A stretch of DNA of 7,442 nt from Collinsella sp. (GTDB lineage: Bacteria; Actinomycetota; Coriobacteriia; Coriobacteriales; Coriobacteriaceae), in NCBI GenBank assembly GCA_031295725.1, contig JAUMNV010000049.1:1-7442 (forward strand). Reading direction: 5' to 3'. This document shows positions 1 through 7,442 of the stretch, in pieces; within the stretch, counting starts at the first letter, position 1; each line of letters begins with the position of its first letter. A program made the position numbers and the translations under genes. The notes under the pieces were generated by a model, which was not told the DNA's origin, did not search any database, and saw only the letters and a program-made list of their open reading frames with translations.

Positions 1-2214
1 TTTTCTGCCCGATGCGAACGTGGAACCCTTGCGGGCCTGCGAACGTAAGCGCTCGATCGTCTCGTCCTCAGACGCACCCTCGAGCATCGCCCGAATCTGA
101 ACGACGGCATCGCGCAGGCGCGCCGCCTCCTCAAAGTCCATAGCGGCAGAAGCGTTACGCATATCCTCTTCCATGGTTTCGACGATCCGCACAAGCTCGT
201 CATGCGGCAGTTCTTCCAACTGCTCCGCAAGTGTCTGCTCGGGCGCCACCGTTTCCGGCACACCGCCCTCGCCCGACTCATCGGGCGTATAGAATGCGCC
301 ATGGCCAAGAGAGTCGCCCTTCGAGCGCCCCTTGGAACCCACGGTTTTTTCGGCCTCGGCAATAAAACTTGAGATGTCGTTGATGGCCTTGCGCACTGTC
401 TTGGGCACAATGCCATGCTCTTCGTTATATGCCATCTGAATCTCGCGACGGCGCTGCGTCTCCTCGATGGCCTCTTTCATCGAATCGGTCACAACGTCCG
501 CATACATGATGACTTCGCCATCGGCGTTACGGGCCGCACGGCCAATCGTCTGAATCAGCGAACGGCGGTTGCGCAAGAAGCCTTCCTTATCGGCATCGAG
601 AATTGCCACCAGTGAGACCTCGGGGAGATCCAAGCCCTCGCGAAGCAGGTTGATGCCAACGAGGACATCGATCTTGCCCTCGCGCAGCGTTCGCAAGATC
701 TCGACACGGTCCATTGTCGCCGTATCAGAGTGCATGTAATTGACCTTAATGCCCGCATCAAGCAGATGGTCGGTCAGGTCCTCGGCCATGCGCTTGGTCA
801 ACGTGGTCACCAGCACGCGCTCCTTGCGGGCAACGCGCTCGCGAATCTCGTCCTCAAGATCGTCAATCTGCCCACGAACCGGACGCACATCGATCTTGGG
901 ATCGAGCAGACCGGTCGGACGAATAATCTGCTCAACGTCGTTCTGGCTAACCCGCAGCTCATAGTCACCCGGTGTTGCCGAAACGTAGATGAACTGGGGA
1001 ATCCTCGCCTCAAACTCATCGAAACGAAGCGGGCGGTTATCGAGCGCCGAGGGCAGGCGAAAACCGTGTTCCACCAGCGTCACCTTACGCGAGCGGTCAC
1101 CTTCGTGCATACCGCGAATCTGCGGCACCGTCACATGGCTCTCATCGATGATGCAGAGCATATCCTTGGGAAAGTAATCGATTAGGGTAAACGGCGGCTC
1201 ACCCGGCTTGCGACCGTCCAGATGACGCGAGTAGTTCTCGATGCCGTTGCAAAAGCCCATCGTCTCGAGCATCTCAAGATCATAATCGGTGCGCTGCTGC
1301 AGACGTTGCGCCTCGAGCAACTTGTCGGTCGCCTTGAGCTCCGCGACGCGCTTCTCGCACTCTTCGCTGATCGATTTCAGAGCCGCCTTGACCTTCGGCT
1401 TCTCGGTCACGTAGTGCGATGCCGGCCATACGGGGATGGCCTCGTACTCACGCAGCATTTCACCGGTGACCTCATCGATCTCGGCAATCAGCTCGACCTC
1501 GTCGCCAAAGAACTCAAACCGCAACGGATGCTCGGCATAAGGCGGATACACGTCGACAACATCGCCGCGCACGCGGAACGTGCCACGTGCCAGGTCATAG
1601 TCATTGCGATCATATTGAATGTCGATAAGTGCATGGATAAAGTCATCGCGCTCGAGCGGCACCTTCTTGTCGACGTTTGGAGCCAGACCCGCATAGTCCT
1701 CAGGAGAGCCAATGCCATAGATACACGAGACCGATGCGACAACGATCACATCGCGTCGAGAGAGCAGTGACGCGGTCGCCTGATGGCGCAGCATCTCAAC
1801 CTCTTCGTTAATCGAGGAGTCTTTCTCGATATATGTATCGCTTTGCGGCACATACGCCTCGGGCTGATAGTAGTCGTAGTACGAGACGAAGTAGACCACA
1901 GCGTTGTTGGGAAAGAACTCTTTGAGCTCGCTCGCAAGCTGAGCGGCGAGCGTTTTATTCGGAGCCATGACCAGCGTCGGCTTTCCCAGGGCCTCAATAG
2001 TCTTTGCCATCGTGAAGGTCTTGCCCGAACCAGTCACGCCCAGCAAAACCTGATAGCGGTCTCCGTCCCTCACGCCCTGCACAAGCGACTCAATGGCCTT
2101 AGGCTGGGAACCGGCAGGCTCATAGGGAGACACGACCTTAAACGGCACGTCAGAGCCTTCAACGCCAAAGCGCTTAAGTTCACCACCAACGCGTTCTACT
2201 TCAAATTCCGCCAT
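1..2214 (-). CDS. uvrB: UvrABC system protein B (excinuclease ABC subunit B), partial: C-terminal end lies beyond the window
   Basis: UvrB is the damage-verifying helicase-like subunit of bacterial nucleotide excision repair. UvrA loads it onto DNA, and it then recruits UvrC for incision. The frame is open for 738 codons to base 1 without a stop. Walker A GVTGSGKTFT is at residues 59-68. The beta-hairpin aromatic cluster YYDYYQPEAYVP starts at 112, the Walker B-like DESHVTVPQ at 357-365, and helicase motif VI QTIGRAAR at 555-562. A C-terminal UVR domain (about 679-713, containing MDFEEAARLRD) should contact UvrC. The numbering is about 20 ahead of E. coli UvrB (673 aa) because of a short N-terminal extension before FKVVSPYEPAG. 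At least 25 charged residues follow the UVR domain, so the full protein exceeds 738 aa. The ATG at 2214 is chosen because AGGAG (2224-2220) sits 5 nt upstream. It is the last gene of a coaE-transglycosylase-uvrB series, 51 bp after its neighbour. Identity is certain; only the C terminus is unseen. Confidence 0.98.
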   Translation of the reverse strand, partial: MAEFEVERVGGELKRFGVEGSDVPFKVVSPYEPAGSQPKAIESLVQGVRDGDRYQVLLGVTGSGKTFTMAKTIEALGKPTLVMAPNKTLAAQLASELKEFFPNNAVVYFVSYYDYYQPEAYVPQSDTYIEKDSSINEEVEMLRHQATASLLSRRDVIVVASVSCIYGIGSPEDYAGLAPNVDKKVPLERDDFIHALIDIQYDRNDYDLARGTFRVRGDVVDVYPPYAEHPLRFEFFGDEVELIAEIDEVTGEMLREYEAIPVWPASHYVTEKPKVKAALKSISEECEKRVAELKATDKLLEAQRLQQRTDYDLEMLETMGFCNGIENYSRHLDGRKPGEPPFTLIDYFPKDMLCIIDESHVTVPQIRGMHEGDRSRKVTLVEHGFRLPSALDNRPLRFDEFEARIPQFIYVSATPGDYELRVSQNDVEQIIRPTGLLDPKIDVRPVRGQIDDLEDEIRERVARKERVLVTTLTKRMAEDLTDHLLDAGIKVNYMHSDTATMDRVEILRTLREGKIDVLVGINLLREGLDLPEVSLVAILDADKEGFLRNRRSLIQTIGRAARNADGEVIMYADVVTDSMKEAIEETQRRREIQMAYNEEHGIVPKTVRKAINDISSFIAEAEKTVGSKGRSKGDSLGHGAFYTPDESGEGGVPETVAPEQTLAEQLEELPHDELVRIVETMEEDMRNASAAMDFEEAARLRDAVVQIRAMLEGASEDETIERLRSQARKGSTFASGRK

Positions 2215-2235
2215 GGATACTCCTAACTCATATAT

Positions 2236-2250
2236 CTGCAGTATACGCAG
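2236..2250 (-). promoter_or_regulatory. Possible weak promoter with a small dyad upstream of uvrB
   Basis: In the 51 bp gap before uvrB the minus strand carries TATACT (2245-2240), five of six bases matching the bacterial -10 consensus, about 26 nt upstream of the uvrB ATG. The hexamer lies inside an inverted repeat CTGC-N7-GCAG (2236-2239 and 2247-2250). No good -35 hexamer is present at 16-18 nt, so as a sigma-70-type promoter it is weak. It could be a regulated internal promoter for uvrB, a gene often under SOS control, or chance. This is inference from sequence only. Confidence 0.25.
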
Positions 2251-2265
2251 GCGGCAGGCATAGTC

Positions 2266-2847
2266 CTATACGAACCGATCGGGATAGAGGGTCTTGTAGC
2301 GAACCCAGGCATTATTGACACGAATCAGATACGCCTGCGTCTCGGGAAAGGTGATTGCATTATGAAGCGACGTACTCTGCTGCGCCCATCCGTCGACATT
2401 GCCCATGCCGGCGTTATAGGCGGCAATGGCACTGTCAGTCGACCCGTTAAAATACGCTAGAAGATACGAGAGATACGCACAGCCAAACTCGATATTCGTA
2501 GCCGGATCGTTAAGGTTGTCGGCCGAATACTCGCCACCGTCGACAAGGCCCTTGGCGATCATATCCTGGGCAGTCTCGGGCATCAGCTGCATCAATCCCT
2601 GAGCACCCTGATTCGACTCGGCCTCGGGATCCCAATTCGATTCAGACTTAATGACAGCGCACACCAGATACGGATCCAGATTATGCGAAATACTGGATTG
2701 CTTTACATACGCCTCGTAGTCAATCGGATACAGCGGCTTAAAGAAAGCGGCAGGAGCATACGAGTAAACGAATGAGATAAGGCCGAAGGCAAAAACGGCA
2801 GCCAGCGGTATAAGGCGATACCACGTAAAGAAACGTGTCTTAGGCAT
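2266..2847 (-). CDS. Small membrane-anchored SLT-family lytic transglycosylase
   Basis: This 193-residue protein probably cleaves the beta-1,4 MurNAc-GlcNAc bond of peptidoglycan at the outer face of the membrane. One hydrophobic segment (about residues 12-32) follows a short basic N terminus, indicating an uncleaved membrane anchor or signal sequence. The rest is nearly all SLT/goose-lysozyme-like domain. It has IKSESNW with the expected catalytic Glu69, GAQGLMQLMP at 81-90, DPATNIEFGCAYLSYLL around 114-130, and AYNAG at 143-147. These are the usual SLT motifs in the usual order; no LysM or other wall-binding domain is present. The ATG at 2847 has a strong Shine-Dalgarno AAGGAGGAGG (2860-2851), which lies inside the end of coaE. 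The two genes overlap by 8 nt (ATGCCTAA), suggesting translational coupling. I recall similar short transglycosylases next to coaE in clostridia, so the pairing may be old. I do not assign a gene symbol: the family is clear but the subfamily is not. Confidence 0.93.
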   Translation of the reverse strand: MPKTRFFTWYRLIPLAAVFAFGLISFVYSYAPAAFFKPLYPIDYEAYVKQSSISHNLDPYLVCAVIKSESNWDPEAESNQGAQGLMQLMPETAQDMIAKGLVDGGEYSADNLNDPATNIEFGCAYLSYLLAYFNGSTDSAIAAYNAGMGNVDGWAQQSTSLHNAITFPETQAYLIRVNNAWVRYKTLYPDRFV

Positions 2848-3481
2848 CGGCCTCCTCCTTATCCACTACATCCCCGAACCCATGGCGCGAAAGCCATGCG
2901 TCCAGTTGTTCAAAGAGCGAGTTATCGTCTGCCGCATTGTCAATCACAGTTGTAGCGAGATTGCACAGCACAGACTCTTCGGGCTGGCAAGCAGAACGGG
3001 CATCGAAATCAGATGGCTCCATGCCACGTTGAATAGCGCGCTCGCGACGAACTGACAAAGGGGCGCTGATGACCAAAATTTCATCAGCCAAGCCAAATGC
3101 ATCCTCAAAACCAGTCGGAGCAGAAACCTCGACCACCGCAAAAGGATAACGGGGAGATGAAACAGTACAACAAACCGGACCGAGAATCCTAAGCGAAAGC
3201 TGTTCAATCAGAATGGGATGCACGATGTCATTGAGCCGTGCGACCGAATCAGGAGAAGCGAAAGCTCGAGAAGCGAGGATACTGCGGCGAATGCCGCCTT
3301 CCTCATCCAAAATGTCCCAACCGAATTCATCCGCGAGAGCATTGACGATATCAGAGCCCGGCACATACAGCGATTTTGCAAGCTCATCCAGATCGATAAG
3401 CATAGCGCCACGAGATTCGAAATAGCGGCAGGCAGTCGACTTACCCGAAGCAATATTGCCCAAGACAAATACGGTAAACAT
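2840..3481 (-). CDS. coaE: Dephospho-CoA kinase
   Basis: CoaE uses ATP to phosphorylate the 3'-hydroxyl of dephospho-CoA, the last step of cytosolic coenzyme A synthesis. Numbered from the ATG at 3481 (213 aa), the P-loop GNIASGKST is at 8-16. DLDELAK at 30-36 contains the acidic residues expected at the substrate site. RLNDIVHP ends near 89, a lid-like RRERAIQRG is at about 145-153, and VIDN lies near 179-182. The length is typical of the family. The middle is diverged: where most CoaE proteins have a D-x-P-L-L-x-E-type motif, this one reads VEVSAPTGFE (117-126). A TTG codon immediately upstream (3484) also opens the frame, but the ribosome site lies only 2 nt from it, so ATG is preferred. 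The gene follows the rrn terminator, opens the coaE-transglycosylase-uvrB series, and ends with TAA inside the next gene. Identity is confident despite the diverged segment. Confidence 0.93.
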   Translation of the reverse strand: MFTVFVLGNIASGKSTACRYFESRGAMLIDLDELAKSLYVPGSDIVNALADEFGWDILDEEGGIRRSILASRAFASPDSVARLNDIVHPILIEQLSLRILGPVCCTVSSPRYPFAVVEVSAPTGFEDAFGLADEILVISAPLSVRRERAIQRGMEPSDFDARSACQPEESVLCNLATTVIDNAADDNSLFEQLDAWLSRHGFGDVVDKEEADA

Positions 3482-3485
3482 CAAG

Positions 3486-3493
3486 CCCTCCCT
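3486..3493 (-). promoter_or_regulatory. Shine-Dalgarno of coaE; decides between TTG and ATG start
   Basis: The minus strand reads AGGGAGGGC then TTG then ATG. The GGAGG core is 5 nt from the ATG at 3481 but only 2 nt from the TTG at 3484. Normal spacing favours the ATG, so the protein should begin MFTVFVLGN and not with an extra initiator residue. Confidence 0.7.
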
Positions 3494-3509
3494 AACGCCA
3501 ATGCGAGTA

Positions 3510-3540
3510 ATTATCGCTCAAATAAACTAGATGGACTCAA
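3510..3540 (-). promoter_or_regulatory. Putative promoter of the coaE cluster
   Basis: On the minus strand, GATAAT (3515-3510) matches the -10 consensus at five of six positions. It is preceded by TTGAGT (3540-3535), matching the -35 consensus at four of six, with a 19 bp spacer that is longer than the usual 17. Transcription would start near 3503 and leave a leader of about 20 nt before the coaE ATG. The surrounding stretch is AT-rich compared with the genes. The call rests on sequence resemblance alone; read-through from the rrn operon is the alternative source of coaE mRNA. Confidence 0.4.
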
Positions 3541-3607
3541 AAAACAGCCAAACAGTAAGAGCGCATACGGGGAAGCTAGGTCCCAAAGCACAACATGTAT
3601 ATACCGC

Positions 3608-3637
3608 AAAAAGGGGGGAGGCCGCGAGGCCTCCCCC
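3608..3637 (-). terminator. Intrinsic terminator of the rRNA operon
   Basis: The minus strand forms a perfect 10 bp hairpin, GGGGGAGGCC - TCGC - GGCCTCCCCC (3637-3628 and 3623-3614), followed after one further C by TTTTT (3612-3608). It starts about 36 nt after the 5S 3' end. Stem strength, tetraloop and U-run are those of a strong Rho-independent terminator reading leftward. On the opposite strand the same hairpin has no following T-run, so it should act on the rrn transcript only. Confidence 0.92.
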
Positions 3638-3668
3638 TTCTCAGTTCAAGCGTACGGCTCGGTGCCGT

Positions 3669-3673
3669 CCACC
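3669..3673 (-). other. 3' flank extending the 5S processing stem
   Basis: GGTGG immediately after the 5S 3' end pairs with CCACC immediately before its 5' end (3795-3791), lengthening helix I from 10 to 15 continuous base pairs in the precursor. This is the expected shape of a precursor stem trimmed by endonucleases. After one mismatch, four more pairs (GCCG with CGGC) are possible further out. Pairing is seen in the sequence; the processing role is inferred. Confidence 0.6.
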
Positions 3674-3790
3674 GGTCAGCGGCGCCCTGGCCTCCCACGG
3701 GCTGACCCCGCAGTACTCTCGGCGCGATGGGGCTTAGCTTCCGGGTTCGGAACGGGACCGGGCGTGCCCCCCATGCTCTGGCCGCTGACC
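3674..3790 (-). rRNA. rrf: 5S ribosomal RNA
   Basis: This 117 nt RNA begins GGTCAGCGGC and ends with its exact complement GCCGCTGACC, giving helix I with no mismatch. Inside are the usual loop B/C signature CCGTTCCGAAC and the following GGAAGCTAAGCCCC, then GCGCCGAGAGTACTGC of the other arm. The ends are set from helix I and could be off by a base or two. It is the last gene of the rrn operon, about 150 nt after 23S and just before the terminator. Confidence 0.95.
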
Positions 3791-3807
3791 GGTGGGCGGC
3801 GCCCACC
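3791..3807 (-). other. Hairpin directly upstream of 5S, competing with the 5S precursor stem
   Basis: The minus strand reads GGTGGGC - GCC - GCCCACC, a perfect 7 bp stem with a 3 nt loop, ending at the base before 5S. Its 3' arm contains the CCACC that otherwise pairs with the GGTGG beyond the 5S 3' end, so the two structures exclude each other. A further small dyad, CACCG-TAA-CGGTG (3816-3804), overlaps its 5' arm and would compete with it in turn. Confidence 0.5.
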
Positions 3808-3939
3808 GTTACGGTGTCCTGGGTCTCACTCTACACGTGCCCTGGGGGCCGCATCGCGCATAGGGGAGATGACTCGGGGGCATCCTCGTGCCCGGACCGC
3901 GCCTAAGAGCGCATGTCCCGCGGGCCGCGAGGTGCGGTT
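3808..3939 (-). other. 23S-5S internal transcribed spacer
   Basis: This transcribed spacer has no tRNA or credible reading frame. It contains the 3' arm of the 23S precursor stem (3913-3926) and two small hairpins on the minus strand: GGGCA-N6-TGCCC (3893-3878) and GCGC-TCTTAG-GCGC (3912-3899). The latter abuts the 23S processing arm. The border with 23S is approximate. Confidence 0.75.
3913..3926 (-). other. 3' arm of the 23S precursor processing stem
   Basis: GGCCCGCGGGACAT on the minus strand, just past the 23S 3' end, pairs with ATATCCCGCGGGCC just before the 23S 5' end (6938-6925) at 13 of 14 positions. Pairing of the two ends would close a loop around the whole 23S RNA, the normal substrate for RNase III-type excision. 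Pairing is direct observation; the enzyme is inferred from knowledge of rRNA maturation. Confidence 0.7.
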
Positions 3940-6915
<2,976 letters not shown>

Positions 6916-6924
6916 CCGCTCTCG

Positions 6925-6938
6925 GGCCCGCGGGATAT
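6925..6938 (-). other. 5' arm of the 23S precursor processing stem
   Basis: ATATCCCGCGGGCC lies about 10 nt upstream of the estimated 23S 5' end and pairs with the arm at 3926-3913, one A-C mismatch in 14. Between this arm and the mature end, GCGGTCCCGCAAGA (6919-6906) pairs with TCTTCCGGAACCGC (3947-3934) with two mismatches, continuing the closing helix into mature helix 1. Confidence 0.7.
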
Positions 6939-7014
6939 CCACGTGTCGCTAATAAAAATTAATCGATATCATGAATAGCGCTCGTATGTCGCAATTCGGG
7001 TATCTCATACCGCG

Positions 7015-7034
7015 GCACAGTAGTTGAACTGTGC
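7015..7034 (-). other. Perfect 7 bp hairpin in the 16S-23S spacer
   Basis: The minus strand reads GCACAGT - TCAACT - ACTGTGC, a 7 bp stem with a 6 nt loop. There is no following T-run, so it is not an intrinsic terminator. It may be a spacer structure affecting processing or antitermination; its role is unknown. Confidence 0.5.
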
Positions 7035-7091
7035 TCGCGATCAGATGCTCCTCACTCATATATAAGTGAATTCTTCTTGTTTGGATCGGAT

Positions 7092-7109
7092 GAATGATTG
7101 CTATCATTC
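7092..7109 (-). other. Second 7 bp hairpin in the 16S-23S spacer
   Basis: GAATGAT - AGCA - ATCATTC on the minus strand forms a 7 bp AT-rich stem with a tetraloop. It is weak on its own. With the hairpin at 7015-7034 it shows that the AT-rich half of the spacer is not without structure. Confidence 0.4.
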
Positions 7110-7308
7110 TGTCTGATAAATCGCAGAAAAGAATCGAGTCTGGAAGAAATTGATCTTCCATCTCTCTCCTATCGCTATGCGGCTCTCAAGGTACGCGGGT
7201 GCGACCCCGGGGACCGGGTGCTGCGGGGACTTACTCCGGGCGACATCCACCGGACGGGCTCCTGCCCTCTATTCGAGTTAAGTTGATCTCTCTAAGAATG
7301 TATCTCCC

Positions 7309-7442
<134 letters not shown>

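Noticed and set aside
730..2226. Long plus-strand reading frames (730-1185, 1222-1770, 1783-2226)
   Set aside because: They are antisense to uvrB, whose minus-strand frame is continuous and carries every family motif. Their translations show no recognisable domain.
2236..2250. E. coli-type LexA box at CTGCGTATACTGCAG
   Set aside because: CTG-N9-CAG is one base shorter than the CTG-N10-CAG operator, so it is not claimed as a LexA site; the dyad is kept only as a low-confidence observation.
7181..7280. Possible tRNA in the GC-rich part of the spacer
   Set aside because: No cloverleaf can be drawn: there is no T-loop TTCRA within a 5 bp stem, no D-arm, and no acceptor pair ending at CCA. Confirmation would need tRNAscan-SE.
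6949..7286. Short frames in the 16S-23S spacer (minus 6949-7161 and plus 7098-7286)
   Set aside because: They lie within transcribed rRNA spacer, have no convincing ribosome site or domain, and overlap each other on opposite strands.

Overview
The window looks like a piece of a chromosome from a Coriobacteriia gut actinobacterium, most likely Collinsella or a close relative. This rests on the remembered look of the 16S 3' end, a GC-rich 23S without an obviously large insertion, and moderately GC-rich genes; no database comparison was possible. Everything I can support is transcribed on the minus strand, so the order of transcription runs from high to low coordinates.

From the right edge, the window holds the last ~131 nt of a 16S rRNA gene. 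A ~395 bp spacer with no recognisable tRNA follows, then a complete 23S rRNA gene (about 3940-6915), a ~150 bp spacer, a 117 nt 5S rRNA gene (3674-3790), and a strong intrinsic terminator (3608-3637). This is the distal part of an rrn operon. Its promoter and leader lie beyond the window. Flanking stems for excising 23S and 5S from the precursor can be read directly. The 23S keeps the sarcin-ricin loop and the wild-type adenines at the peptidyl-transferase and macrolide-binding positions.

About 125 bp past the rRNA terminator, a second codirectional cluster begins: coaE (dephospho-CoA kinase), a small membrane-anchored SLT-type lytic transglycosylase that overlaps coaE by 8 nt, and, 51 bp on, uvrB (excinuclease ABC subunit B), which runs off the left edge just short of its stop codon. 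The three products act in different processes (the last step of coenzyme A synthesis, peptidoglycan cleavage and nucleotide excision repair), so this is a conserved-neighbourhood housekeeping cluster and not one pathway. coaE and the transglycosylase are probably translationally coupled; uvrB may share the transcript, have its own weak promoter, or both.

I find no mobile element, CRISPR array, toxin-antitoxin pair, defence gene or other new system here. The second-look items are modest: mutually exclusive hairpins around the 5S 5' end, a diverged motif in CoaE, a small dyad over a possible uvrB promoter, a tRNA-less and compositionally split 16S-23S spacer, and a tandem 13-mer within 23S. The long plus-strand reading frames lie antisense to uvrB and coaE or inside rRNA genes and are not believable genes.
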